A DNA stretch of 64,000 bases from Salinirubellus salinus (GCF_025231485.1 NZ_CP104003.1:2914001-2978000); one strand, 5' to 3'; shown: positions 17,255-25,642, numbered from the stretch's first letter. Translations and numbers: made by a program. The notes: generated by a model from the sequence alone, not told the origin.

Positions 17255-18634
17255 TCAGGCGGGGACCGACCGCAGCCGGGCGCTGAAGTGGCGTAACTCC
17301 GGCATCGGTGGCTCCGTGACGACCTCGAGGCCCTCGTACTCGCCCGCCCGGTCCGCAACGGCGGCGACGCCGTCGGCGACGTGGTCGAGGTGTTCGCGGG
17401 TGTAGGTCCGCCGCGGGAGCGCGAGGCGGACGAGTTGCGGCCGGCCCGCGCCTGGGAACGCGAACTCGCCGAGTTCCACCGCGCGGACCCCGCTCTCGCG
17501 GTAGAGTTCGCAGACGAACCGCTGGGCCGGGAACCGCTCGGCCGGGATGTCGGTGAGGACGGCGCCGGCGTCGAGGTAGACGGCGTGGCCACCCGTCGGC
17601 TGGAAGACAGGCAGGTCGGCGTCCGCGAGCAGGTCGCCGAGGTACGCGACCTGTCCGACCCGGTCTGCGACGTAGGGAGGTTCGACCGCCTCCCGGAGAC
17701 CGACGGCCATCGCCGCGAGGTCGCGCCCCGCCATCCCGCCGTAGGTGGGGAACCCCTCGTAGAGCGTGGTCCGGGCCTTCACGCGGTCGGCGAGCGACTC
17801 CTCGCGGCACGCGACGAACCCACCGATGTTGACGAGGCCGTCCTTCTTCCCCGAGACGACGACGGCGTCGGCGTCGTCGAACTGGGCGCGGGCGATCTCC
17901 GCGAGCGGACGGTCGTGCTGGCCGGCCTCTCGTTCCCGGCTCGCGGTTTCACCGCTCGCTCGTTCCGAGGCCTCGCTCCGCTCGGCCTCGTGGATGAAGT
18001 AGGCGTTCTCCGCGAACCGGCAGGCGTCGAGCACGAACAGGGCGTCGATATCACGGGCGAACTGGGCCGTCTCGCGGAGGTTCTCGAGGCTCACCGGCTG
18101 GCCGGCAGCGGAGTTGTTCGTGATGGTCGAGACGACGACGGTGACGCGGTCAGCCCCCACCTCGTCGACGACGTCCCAGGCCTTCTCGATGGAGAAGTTC
18201 CCGAGGAACTCGCCCTCGCTGTCGTGGTCCCACGCCCCCTCGACGGGACAGTCGACGGCCTCCGCCCCTTGGTTGGCGACGTGGGCACGGGTGGTGTCGA
18301 AGTGCGTGTTGTTGAGGACCACGTCGCCCTCGGAGAGGAGGGTGCCGTAGAGCGCGTTCTCGGCCCCGCGGCCCTGGTGGGCCGGGATGGTGTGTGGCAG
18401 GCCGGTCACGTCCTCGACGGCCTCGCGGAGGTCGTGGAAGGAGCGGGACCCGGCGTAGGCCTCGTCGCCCTCGAACATCGCGGCCCACTGAGCCGTGCTC
18501 ATCGTGCCGGTGCCAGAATCCGTGAGGAGGTCGACGAAGACGTCCTCGCTGTCGAGGTTGAACACGTTGTGGCCGGCGCGCTCGAGCGCGGCCGAGCGGT
18601 CCGCACGGCTGGGGAGGTGGATGGGTTCGACCAT
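17255..18634 (-). CDS. tnaA: Tryptophanase
   Basis: A PLP-dependent beta-eliminating lyase, 459 residues, that splits tryptophan (or tyrosine in close relatives) to indole, pyruvate and ammonia. The PLP lysine is in VVVSGKKDGLVNIGG. Other matches are GSRSFHDLREAVEDVTG, IPAHQGRGAENALYG, STITNNSAAGQPVS and LDACRFAENAYFI. Between residues ~235 and 262 there is a low-complexity insert (ERSEASERASGETASRERE) that bacterial enzymes lack. Start 18634 (MVEPIHLP) is preferred; 18655 would add seven residues. Tryptophanase versus tyrosine phenol-lyase is not fully decided by sequence alone. Confidence 0.88.
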   Translation of the reverse strand: MVEPIHLPSRADRSAALERAGHNVFNLDSEDVFVDLLTDSGTGTMSTAQWAAMFEGDEAYAGSRSFHDLREAVEDVTGLPHTIPAHQGRGAENALYGTLLSEGDVVLNNTHFDTTRAHVANQGAEAVDCPVEGAWDHDSEGEFLGNFSIEKAWDVVDEVGADRVTVVVSTITNNSAAGQPVSLENLRETAQFARDIDALFVLDACRFAENAYFIHEAERSEASERASGETASREREAGQHDRPLAEIARAQFDDADAVVVSGKKDGLVNIGGFVACREESLADRVKARTTLYEGFPTYGGMAGRDLAAMAVGLREAVEPPYVADRVGQVAYLGDLLADADLPVFQPTGGHAVYLDAGAVLTDIPAERFPAQRFVCELYRESGVRAVELGEFAFPGAGRPQLVRLALPRRTYTREHLDHVADGVAAVADRAGEYEGLEVVTEPPMPELRHFSARLRSVPA

Positions 18635-18788
18635 CCGGACCCGATAGTGAAGCATGCGTGAGGGTCGACGGGAGCCGTGAAGCCGTTTTCCGGACGTTCG
18701 CGGGCGTCGACGGTGGAGAACGGGGCGAGAGGCGACGGGTCGGTCCGTCGGTGTGCAGGTCTGGTGGGCGACGAATCGTCGCGACCGT

Positions 18789-19979
18789 TCAGGAGGCGAA
18801 CTCCTCCTGGATGATACGCAGCGTCTCCTCGCGGTCCGCCCAGTGGACGAAGACGGCGACGCTGGTCGCCGAGGTGATGACGTCCAGCAGCGTGATGTTC
18901 GCGTCCGCGAGCGGGTCGATAATCTGTCGGAGGATCCCCGGCTGGTTCGGGAGTTCACCACCCGTCACCCGGACGACGGCGATGTCGTCCTCGACCGTCA
19001 CGGAGGAGAGCGCGTCGCTCCCGACGACCGTCTCGTGGAGCGCGGCCTCGGTCTCCTCGGCGCGGTCCTGGTCCACGTAGTAGGTGACCGAGTCCAGCCC
19101 GGACGCGACGGCGTCGACGTTGATGTCGGCCTCGGCCATCGCCTTCGAGAGCTCCTCGAGGATGCCCGGCGTGTTCCGGATGGCGCGCCCGGCGACGGTG
19201 AGACAGGCCAGTTTCCCCTCGCGGAGGTCGATGAGGTTCTCGAACTGCCCCTCGATGCTCGTCCCGCCGGTGAGCAGGTCGCCGTGCTGGTAGTGGACGA
19301 CGCGGACGTCGAGGTCCGCCGTCTTGTAAGAGAGCGCGGAGGGCGCGACGACCTCGGCCCCGCGGAACGAGAGGTTCCGGAGTTCGTCGACCGTGATCTT
19401 CCCGACGTTGCGCGCCCCCTCGACGACCCGTGGGTCGCCGGTCATCACGCCCTCCACGTCGGTGACGATGACGACCTCGTCGGCGTCGAGGTACTTCCCG
19501 AGCATCACCGCGCTGGTGTCGGAGCCGCCGCGCCCGAGCGTGGTGATGTTGCCGTCGTGGTCCTGCGCGAGGAACCCGGTGACGACCGGGACGACGCCCT
19601 CGGCGGCCATCCGCGCGGCGAGTCGCTTGCCACGCTCGGCGGTCGCCTCCACGTCCACCTCCCCCTGCGGGTCGGTGATGACCGGCCAGTGCTCGGAGCC
19701 GGGTTCGAGGAACTCCGCGTTCACCCCGCGCGAGGTGAGCGCGGCCTTCAGCATCCGCACCGAGGTCCGCTCGCCCATCGAAACGATCTCGGCCTCCTCA
19801 CGCTCGTCCGCCTCGAACGTGATGGCGTCGAGCAGGAAGTCGGTCGTGCTGCCCATCGCGCTGGCGACGACGGCCACCTCGTGGCCGGCCTCGACCGCCG
19901 CCGCGACGGAGTCCGCCGCGCGATTGACCCGGTCCCCGTTGCCGAGGGAGGTCCCCCCGAACTTGGCGACTACACGCAT
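18789..19979 (-). CDS. lysC: Aspartate kinase
   Basis: Phosphorylates aspartate in the first step to threonine, methionine and, where present, lysine. The 396-residue protein has the amino-acid-kinase domain first: VVAKFGGTSL at residues 3-12, then GRGGSDTSAV and TDVEGVMTGDPR. Two ACT domains form the C-terminal third (GILEELSKAMAEADINVD and GILRQIIDPLADANITLLDV), the place of allosteric end-product control. The start at 19979 (MRVVAKFGG) is the conserved one. The gene stands alone, with a doubled 15-base repeat in its upstream region. Confidence 0.93.
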   Translation of the reverse strand: MRVVAKFGGTSLGNGDRVNRAADSVAAAVEAGHEVAVVASAMGSTTDFLLDAITFEADEREEAEIVSMGERTSVRMLKAALTSRGVNAEFLEPGSEHWPVITDPQGEVDVEATAERGKRLAARMAAEGVVPVVTGFLAQDHDGNITTLGRGGSDTSAVMLGKYLDADEVVIVTDVEGVMTGDPRVVEGARNVGKITVDELRNLSFRGAEVVAPSALSYKTADLDVRVVHYQHGDLLTGGTSIEGQFENLIDLREGKLACLTVAGRAIRNTPGILEELSKAMAEADINVDAVASGLDSVTYYVDQDRAEETEAALHETVVGSDALSSVTVEDDIAVVRVTGGELPNQPGILRQIIDPLADANITLLDVITSATSVAVFVHWADREETLRIIQEEFAS

Positions 19980-19993
19980 CGAACCACCGCCAC

Positions 19994-20026
19994 CTGTCGA
20001 CACACCGTCATCTGTCGACACACCGT
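19994..20026. repeat. Two direct copies of a 15-base word upstream of lysC
   Basis: CTGTCGACACACCGT occurs at 19994-20008 and again at 20012-20026, an 18-base period. Each copy contains the palindrome GTCGAC. It lies 15-47 bases before the lysC start codon, between it and the possible TATA-like GGTTAACCC at 20074-20082, so it would be in the 5' leader. It could be an operator or leader element, or simply a slippage duplication. Confidence 0.6.
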
Positions 20027-20146
20027 GTTCCTGACGTGCTGCTGGCTCATGGCGCGCAGTACCCTTGGGGCCGGGTTAACCCTGTCCCTCTTGCGAACGC
20101 TTGCCGTCGGACACCTGGCACGAGCGGGAAGCGGGGTGGTACCCAC

Positions 20147-21397
20147 TCAGGCTTCGTCGCGACCCGAGGCCGTCGTGTCCGCCGCCTCCGCCGGGCGGGC
20201 GTCCTCGTTTGGGTCATCCGCGTCGGCGGGAGAGTCGGTCCCGTCGCCGTTGGTCGCCGGGTCGGCCGTCGCGGCGTCGGCGTCGGTGTCTGCCGTCTCT
20301 CCCTCCTCGTCCGGGTCGCCGTCTCCGTCCTCGCCCTCCTCGGCGTCGGCCGCGGCTTCCGCCTCCCGGCGCTTGCGCGTCTTCTCCTGCTCCTCCTCGG
20401 GGTCGAACAGCACCATCCCCGTCCCGGAGGTGTACTCGTAGGCGTGCCACTCGGGGATGACGAGGACGCCGTTCAGTTTCCGGATGCGCGCCTGCTTGAT
20501 GAGCGTGTCCGCGATGATCTCCTGGTTCAGGCGCATCTCGACGATACCGTCGACGACGTACTCCAGGTCGTGGGGGAACTCGTCGCGGGCACCCGAGAGG
20601 GTGGCGCCGGCGAAGATGGGGACGAACCGCCCCTTGCAGACGTCGGCACGGAGGTCCTTCACGAAGTTGTACGCCCGGACCGGCTGGACGAGCGTGCCGA
20701 GTTCCGTCAGGGAGTCCACGAGGACCAGCCCGTCGTCGACCATGTCGCGCGCTCGCATCGCGTTGTCCACCTTGTTGTGGAGTTCCCCGAGGTCCGAGGG
20801 GTCACGGACGGTGGTGGTGGCGTCCCGGGCCACGTCGTAGAGGTGCTTGTTCCACTCGTCCATCCGGTCGAACATCCGGTCCCGGTCGCTCAACCGGTAG
20901 GTGAACGCGTCGACGATGTGGAGTTGCCCCCGTTCGAGGTAGGGGAGGACGTTCCACTCGAGCGTGAGGAACTGCTGGACGACGCTTCCCGGTGGCTCCT
21001 GCAGGGAGACGATGACGACCGGCTCGCCGCGCTGGAGTGTCCGCCAGACCAGTTCGGCCTGCACCGCCCGGTCCCGGGTGCCGGCCTCGCCGGACATCAG
21101 CACGAACGCGTTGCGCGGGAACCCCTGCGGGAGCGAGGCGTCGAACGCCGAGACCCCGGGTCGGACCCGGCGGTGGCCGTGGTACTCCGTGAAGGCGAAC
21201 TCGGCGTCCGCGAGAGCGTCCCGACACGCCTCGGAGCAGAAGACGTACTCGTCGGTGTCGGTGTCGCCGTCCCCGTCGACGACGGCCGCCGCCGCGCGGA
21301 CCGGGTCGGTGGGGATGGGCATCCGACAGAAGTCACAGTACGCCGGCGGGTCCTCGGGGGGGTCGTCCGCCGAGCCGTCGGCGAGGTCCTCACTCAT
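20147..21397 (-). CDS. RecA/KaiC-like ATPase-fold protein with N-terminal zinc site
   Basis: A 416-residue haloarchaeal protein. Residues ~20-60 hold a four-cysteine site (CDFC near residue 21, then CSEAC near residue 54). The middle has a RecA/KaiC-like core: FPRNAFVLMSGEAGTRDRA where Walker A should be, VVIVSLQEPPGSVV, and VDDGLVLVDSLTELG as the Walker B strand. Residues ~335-416 are a very acidic, repetitive tail. The phosphate-loop Lys-Thr/Ser is absent, so nucleotide hydrolysis is doubtful. Annotators usually call relatives RecA-like; the real role is unknown. Confidence 0.75.
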   Translation of the reverse strand: MSEDLADGSADDPPEDPPAYCDFCRMPIPTDPVRAAAAVVDGDGDTDTDEYVFCSEACRDALADAEFAFTEYHGHRRVRPGVSAFDASLPQGFPRNAFVLMSGEAGTRDRAVQAELVWRTLQRGEPVVIVSLQEPPGSVVQQFLTLEWNVLPYLERGQLHIVDAFTYRLSDRDRMFDRMDEWNKHLYDVARDATTTVRDPSDLGELHNKVDNAMRARDMVDDGLVLVDSLTELGTLVQPVRAYNFVKDLRADVCKGRFVPIFAGATLSGARDEFPHDLEYVVDGIVEMRLNQEIIADTLIKQARIRKLNGVLVIPEWHAYEYTSGTGMVLFDPEEEQEKTRKRREAEAAADAEEGEDGDGDPDEEGETADTDADAATADPATNGDGTDSPADADDPNEDARPAEAADTTASGRDEA

Positions 21398-21556
21398 CGG
21401 CTACGCTACGGGGCGGACACGCCTACAAGTTGTGGTTCTCGGGCGCGAGCGGGCCAGAGAGCCTCGAATCGGCCGACAGCGCCCGAATTCATCGTCGCCT
21501 GACACTCATCTATCTGGAGTCGAAACCACGGGGGTCGTGGGCGTCCCGGCACGAGG

Positions 21557-21564
21557 ATTTACGC
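21557..21564 (+). promoter_or_regulatory. TATA-like box
   Basis: ATTTACGC centred 27 bases before ATG 21587, as expected for a leaderless transcript. Confidence 0.5.
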
Positions 21565-21586
21565 CCGTCCGGGACCCACCCGAGGT

Positions 21587-22054
21587 ATGGACGTTCGGGA
21601 CGCAGTCGAGGCCGACGCAGAGCGACTCGCCGAGCTCACGGGAGCCCCGACGGACGTGATGCGCAACCTCGTCCACGACCGGACCGTCCGCGTGGCCGTC
21701 GAGCGCGAGGGCGACAGTGCGGCCGACAGCGGCGGTGAGGACGGTGGAGCGGCCGACGAGAACGAGCCGGGTGAGAGGGCGCCCGGCGAGGAACGCGTCG
21801 TCGGGTTCGTCTCGTTCGACGCACAACGGAAGACCGTCCACGTCACGCAGATGGAGGGACCGGAGGCCGCGACCCGGCGACTGCTGGAGGAGCCGCGACG
21901 GTTCGCCGCCAACGAGGGCATGAGCGTGGAGTTGCTCGTCGCCGCCGACGAGGAGAGCCACCGCTCGGTGGCGGAAGCGGTCGGGTTCGCAGAGGAAGGA
22001 CCCGGGCCGCGGTTCGACGGGACCGCGACGGTCAGGTACCGGCTGGACCCGTAA
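21587..22054 (+). CDS. GNAT acetyltransferase-like protein
   Basis: A 155-residue protein whose start (MDVRDAVEADAERLAELTG) and middle (ERVVGFVSFDAQRKTVHVTQ) follow the GNAT beta1-alpha1 and beta4 pattern, ending with a helix and strand (HRSVAEAVGFAEEGPGPRF). An acidic Gly/Glu-rich insertion occupies residues ~43-68. A clear acetyl-CoA-binding (R/Q)xxGx(G/A) loop is not visible, so catalytic activity is uncertain. It faces the oapC gene, which ends 170 bases away. Confidence 0.6.
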   Translation: MDVRDAVEADAERLAELTGAPTDVMRNLVHDRTVRVAVEREGDSAADSGGEDGGAADENEPGERAPGEERVVGFVSFDAQRKTVHVTQMEGPEAATRRLLEEPRRFAANEGMSVELLVAADEESHRSVAEAVGFAEEGPGPRFDGTATVRYRLDP

Positions 22055-22149
22055 GTCTCGGAGGGAACGCGTGTAGACGTCGAAGTCGGGGCGAGAGAGG
22101 AGAGGGGAGGAGAGGGGAAGGTGAGACAGCGGAAGCCGGCCCGGGGCTT

Positions 22150-22222
22150 CCGAGTCCGGACTGCCGGCTCGGAATCACCGAGTCCGGACTGCCGATTCGG
22201 GACTGCCGGCTCTGGACTGCCG
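22150..22222. repeat. Degenerate tandem repeat downstream of oapC
   Basis: CCGAGTCCGGACTGCCG occurs at 22150-22166 and 22179-22195, and shorter GACTGCCG copies follow at 22201 and 22215. The block lies between the converging ends of the GNAT-like gene and oapC. It has no CRISPR-like spacing and looks like local slippage duplication. Confidence 0.6.
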
Positions 22223-22224
22223 AC

Positions 22225-23157
22225 TCAGGACTGCTGGGAGCCCGGCCGGTCACCCAGCCAGTTCTCCGGGACCTGGATGACGTAGCGGCCGTTCTCCTGG
22301 AGCGCGATGATGTACTCCTCGCGGTTGTACAGCTCCATCAGGTTCAGCTCGTACTCGCCGGGCTCGACGATCTTGATGGACTCGAACTGGTCGTTGAGCT
22401 GTTCGCGGAGCTCCTCGATGTCCGGCTGCTCGCCCGTCGGCTCGCTGACGACGCGTCCCTCGCCGCTGGGCGGCCCGTCGGCGCCGGCGGAGGGAGCGTC
22501 CGTGAGAGTGTCCCCCGCGCCAGACGGTGCCACACTTCCACCGGAAGCGGAGGGGTTCGCACCCCCGGACGGCGACTCGGCCTCGGCTGCGGCGGCACCG
22601 TCAGCCACCTCGTCGGGGCTTGCGATCTCGCCGCGGGCGCTCGACTGCGCCCGGTCTTCGGCGGCCTCGCGACGCGCGTCGGCGTCGATGATCTCCGAGT
22701 CGTGGTCGTCCTCGACTGCGGGACCCGCCCCGGCGTCGGCGCTCGTGGCGTCGTCGCCGGCGTCGGGCCACGGGGCCTCAGGATCGGGGGCGCTGGCCTC
22801 GGTCTCAGTCCCGGTCCCAGTGCCAGTGCCAGTGCCAGTCCCAGCGTCGGTGGCCGCGGCCCCGGACTCGGCTCCGGATGCGGCTCCGGACGCGGCGCTC
22901 TCGGACTGGGTCCGTGATTGTTCCTCTGCCGACCCGCTACCGACGAAGTCGCGGACCTTCGTGGCGGCCCGGCCGACGCGGTTGGTCGCGGCGCCGCCCT
23001 CCGGTTCCGGTGGCTCCTCGCTCGGTGGCTCGTCCGGGACGTCCGTGCCGGCGGGGTGGAACTGGAACGTGTTTCCGCCGCACTCCGGACAGCCCGAGAG
23101 CATCTCCTTGGAGCCGTCGGCGAACGTGTGCCCGCACGTGGTACACTGGTGTGGCAT
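22225..23157 (-). CDS. oapC: Origin-associated zinc-ribbon protein OapC
   Basis: A 310-residue protein of the OapC/ArvC family. The N-terminus is a zinc ribbon (CTTCGHTF, then SGCPECGGNTF). The C-terminal ~75 residues form the other conserved part (EQPDIEELREQLNDQFESI, then PGEYELNLMELYNREEYII). Between them lie about 170 residues of Ala/Ser/Gly/Asp-rich linker. The three genes oapA, oapB and oapC next to an orc1 gene are a known arrangement at haloarchaeal origins. Their exact role in replication is not settled. Confidence 0.85.
   Translation of the reverse strand: MPHQCTTCGHTFADGSKEMLSGCPECGGNTFQFHPAGTDVPDEPPSEEPPEPEGGAATNRVGRAATKVRDFVGSGSAEEQSRTQSESAASGAASGAESGAAATDAGTGTGTGTGTGTETEASAPDPEAPWPDAGDDATSADAGAGPAVEDDHDSEIIDADARREAAEDRAQSSARGEIASPDEVADGAAAAEAESPSGGANPSASGGSVAPSGAGDTLTDAPSAGADGPPSGEGRVVSEPTGEQPDIEELREQLNDQFESIKIVEPGEYELNLMELYNREEYIIALQENGRYVIQVPENWLGDRPGSQQS
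22804..22845. repeat. Seven tandem six-base units inside oapC
   Basis: Units CTCAGT, CCCGGT, CCCAGT, GCCAGT (three times) and CCCAGC run head to tail and encode the (Gly-Thr)n stretch of the OapC linker. Unit gain or loss would keep the frame, so length variation between strains is likely. Confidence 0.75.
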
Positions 23158-23190
23158 TCGTTGGTAGGGTGGGGTGCGCGCCGGGCTACC

Positions 23191-23586
23191 TCACTTGCGC
23201 GTGACGAGCGTGCTGATGAAGTTCTCGTCCTTGTGGAGCGTCTTGATGCGGTTCGCCGGGCCGATGACGGTCAGTTTCGAGTCGTCCTTCTTCCCCATGA
23301 TGCGCCCGAGGAAGCCGGAGTCGCTCCCGCCGCTCGGGTAGGTCTCGATCTCGATGCCGGTGAACCCGTCTGGGCTGATCTCGGACATCGTGACCTCGAT
23401 GAGCTTCGACTCCTCGTCGGGCGTGAGCCCGCTCTCGAGGATGACGATGTTGTCGTCGTGCACCCCGTCGAGGATGAGCCGTATCTTCTCCATCGTCCGG
23501 AGGTTCTCCATCCGTTCGGCGCTGATGAGGTCGATCTGGACCCCGTCCCCGTCGTCACCACCGTCGTCGGCTTTGAGTTCTGCCAT
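23191..23586 (-). CDS. oapB: Origin-associated protein OapB (DUF2073)
   Basis: A 131-residue protein matching the DUF2073 family, found beside OapA in haloarchaea and other Euryarchaeota. The conserved run starts at IDLISAERMENLRTMEKIRL and includes GVHDDNIVILESGLTPDEE, a central GFTGIEIET and the C-terminal LTVIGPANRIKTLHKDE. The first ~15 residues are an acidic Asp/Gly stretch. Structural work on a eukaryote-like relative suggests RNA or DNA contact for some members, but I treat the function as unknown. It lies 7 bases after the oapA stop and 33 before oapC. Confidence 0.88.
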   Translation of the reverse strand: MAELKADDGGDDGDGVQIDLISAERMENLRTMEKIRLILDGVHDDNIVILESGLTPDEESKLIEVTMSEISPDGFTGIEIETYPSGGSDSGFLGRIMGKKDDSKLTVIGPANRIKTLHKDENFISTLVTRK

Positions 23587-23593
23587 CTCTATC

Positions 23594-24235
23594 TCACCCG
23601 AAGTACTCCGCGATCTTCTCGTAGACCTCGTCCATGTTGTCACCCTCCAGCGCGGAGAGCGGGATGGTCTCGTGTTGGGGGAACGCGTTGCGGATGCGCG
23701 TCACCGACGAGTCGTCGAGGTCGGTCTTGTTCGCGAGGATGAGGACCGGCAGGTCCTGGCTCTCGATGATGCCGATGAGCATCGTGTTCACCTGCGTGAA
23801 CGGGTCGGTCGTGCTGTCGAGCACGTAGATGACGCCGTCGACGTCCTCCCGGAGCCAGTGCATGGCCTCGGCGACGCCCTCGGTCGCTTCCCTCGACCGA
23901 CGGATGGCGTCGTCCTCCTCCATGTCGTGCTCGAGGAACTCCTTGTAGTCGACCTTCGTGGTCACGCCGGGCGTGTCCACGATGTCGATGGTGACGCTCT
24001 TGCCGTCACGCTGGATCTCGACGTTCTCCTTGCGCCGGGCACGCCGTGTCTCGTGCGGTACGTGGCTCTCGGGCCCGATGGCGTCGCCGGTCCAGTCCCG
24101 TGCGATACGGTTGGCCAGCGTCGTCTTCCCCGCGTTCGGCGGGCCGTAGATACCGATCCGCTTCGGGTCCTGCGCGGAGAACAGACTCCGCGTGACCCGC
24201 CTGATACTGTCTCTGAAGTCGGTAAGCAGTCCCAT
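23594..24235 (-). CDS. oapA: Era-like GTP-binding protein OapA
   Basis: A 213-residue TRAFAC GTPase. The P-loop is GPPNAGKTT (residues 31-39), the Walker B/G3 motif is VDTPG and the G4 motif is NKTD. The start at 24235 (MGLLTDFRD) is the conserved one; an in-frame extension upstream is rejected because it runs back into the origin and is not family-like. It is the first gene of the oapABC operon and is divergent from orc1 across the origin. The GTPase presumably couples some origin or cell-cycle function, but this is inferred from position. Confidence 0.9.
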   Translation of the reverse strand: MGLLTDFRDSIRRVTRSLFSAQDPKRIGIYGPPNAGKTTLANRIARDWTGDAIGPESHVPHETRRARRKENVEIQRDGKSVTIDIVDTPGVTTKVDYKEFLEHDMEEDDAIRRSREATEGVAEAMHWLREDVDGVIYVLDSTTDPFTQVNTMLIGIIESQDLPVLILANKTDLDDSSVTRIRNAFPQHETIPLSALEGDNMDEVYEKIAEYFG

Positions 24236-24830
24236 CCTTTCCTGGTCCTCCCGCGGCCCCGTTTCGTGTCGAAATCGGACCCGCTCTGCCCGTACTACCC
24301 CAGTCCACTCACTTAAGCCTGCGTCAGACACCTATCACGAACTGGACGGGTACGGGGCCGCTCTCTCGCGTCCGCGGACGGAGCGGGAGTATCGGCGTCG
24401 TCGGTCGTACCGGGCTCGTCGCGGGGGAACCGACGGCGAGTGACCGGAACCCGCCCGACGTGAAACGGAGGTCCGACCCGCCAGCGGCGGGAGCGAGAGA
24501 GCCGATACCACGGGACGGCGTGGCGACGACGGCCGTCACGGGCGGAGCCGGTTCCACCCGAAGTGGGGGCCGTCAGGGGGTGGTGACCAGTGGCGGGGGG
24601 CGAGTGGTCGGTGGCGGGAAGCGACGGGTCGACCAGTCCACGCCCACGAGGGACTGGTGGTCCACAGACCGAGCTCACCTGCCGTCTTCCACGAGGGGGA
24701 AGCAGGAGGATGCGTCCGACTGCGGGAGGACGGAGTGGGCGGAGGACGGAGCAGATAGAGGGCGCGGCAGACACTGACGGTCGGCCAGCGAGTGGAGGGA
24801 CGACGACGAGTGAGCGGACGAGCCGGTGGA

Positions 24831-24860
24831 GTGGGAGTCGGATGAGTGGGAGTCGGATGA
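24831..24860. repeat. Two tandem 15-base units left of the origin core
   Basis: GTGGGAGTCGGATGA occurs twice with no spacer (24831-24845, 24846-24860), about 40 bases outside the left origin box. Its meaning is unknown. Confidence 0.7.
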
Positions 24861-24900
24861 GTGTTAGACGGTGTCGTGACCCGTGGTGACACTCGACTGT

Positions 24901-24934
24901 CGAGACCCCCCCCCCACCCCTTCGTTTCGAGTGG
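24901..24934 (-). repeat. Left origin recognition box with G-tract
   Basis: On the minus strand this reads TCCACTCGAAACGAAGGGGT followed by ten G and TCTC. It is identical to the right-hand box except for the G-tract length (10 against 8). The box sequence and its G-string match known haloarchaeal Orc1-binding elements. The two copies face each other around the core. Confidence 0.88.
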
Positions 24935-24982
24935 AGCAGGAAACTGGCGTGAGGACGACGGGCGGGCGCGGCGGTGCCGCTT

Positions 24983-25085
24983 CGAGCTAGACTAGCTGTA
25001 GAACCGTTCTGACCGCTGGAATCGCGACTCTACTAGACTAGAAACAGCAGAACCACCACCAGAAACCCGTCTTCTAGTTCTACGG
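24983..25085. other. Putative DNA unwinding element
   Basis: About half A+T in surroundings near 30%. It holds the palindrome AGCTAG-A-CTAGCT (24985-24997), a second CTAGACTAG-like word (25031-25042), and is bounded by the inverted words GTAGAAC and GTTCTAC (24998 and 25077). Lying midway between the two inverted boxes, it is the likely melting site. Confidence 0.7.
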
Positions 25086-25163
25086 GTGCCGTTGAACGAA
25101 CGGGTACTTAGCCGTTCCGCCTCTAGACGCACGGTCGGTCCCCCCACCTCCCTCGTGTCCCCG

Positions 25164-25196
25164 TTCCACTCGAAACGAAGGGGTGGGGGGGGTCTC
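25164..25196 (+). repeat. Right origin recognition box with G-tract
   Basis: TTCCACTCGAAACGAAGGGG followed by T, eight G and TCTC. It is the inverted partner of the box at 24901-24934 and the G-tract points away from the core, as expected for an Orc1-bound pair. Confidence 0.88.
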
Positions 25197-25390
25197 CCGA
25201 CTCGTGCCTCACCTACCACGACTCGTCGTCTCACGAGCCGTGTTATCTCGCCTCGTACACCGCGTCGAGGTCGGGGGTCCACCAGTCCCGAGTCTCCGCC
25301 CGACCGGTCGAGGCGAGAACCCGACCCACCGAGGGCGACGAGCGATCGGTGTCGAGGCTGACGTCCAGACGAGAGGGGAGGCCGTCCGAC

Positions 25391-25420
25391 CGTCGCCGAC
25401 CGTCGCCGACCGTCGCCGAC
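25391..25420. repeat. Three tandem 10-base units right of the origin core
   Basis: CGTCGCCGAC occurs three times in a row, preceded by a partial copy. It lies about 200 bases outside the right origin box. It is unlike the Orc1 box and its role is unknown. Confidence 0.7.
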
Positions 25421-25620
25421 CACCGGGCTGATCGCTGCCCACGCGGCACCGTGGCTCCGCGTCCGCCCGACTACGGAGCGACGGGTGCCCCACCGTAATC
25501 CTTAATATCTCTACAACCACGGGTTCTCGTGCATCAACTGGACGCGGAGTCACCCCCCGACCGCCGCTCGTGGCGGGGAGAACCGCTCACAACGCGGTTC
25601 TGCGGCCCGGGGGCGACGAC

Positions 25621-25642
25621 TCCAGTCGAAACGGTGGGGTGG
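25621..25642 (+). repeat. Additional origin-box-like site before orc1
   Basis: TCCAGTCGAAACGGTGGGGT then GG matches the main box at 19 of 22 positions. It ends 20 bases before the orc1 start codon, so Orc1 binding here could both mark the origin and repress its own gene. Confidence 0.65.

Noticed and set aside
22150-22222. Repeats near oapC considered as a CRISPR fragment
   Set aside because: Units are short, unevenly spaced and partly overlapping, with no spacers of constant length and no cas gene.
24590-24889. A 99-codon open frame inside the origin region
   Set aside because: Basic, repetitive composition unlike the acidic proteins of this genome, and it runs through the tandem repeat beside the left origin box.
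24650-25290. GGGACTGGTGG and its inverse on either side of the origin core as a third pair of boxes
   Set aside because: Only 11 bases match and the two are not placed symmetrically about the core (about 390 and 230 bases away).
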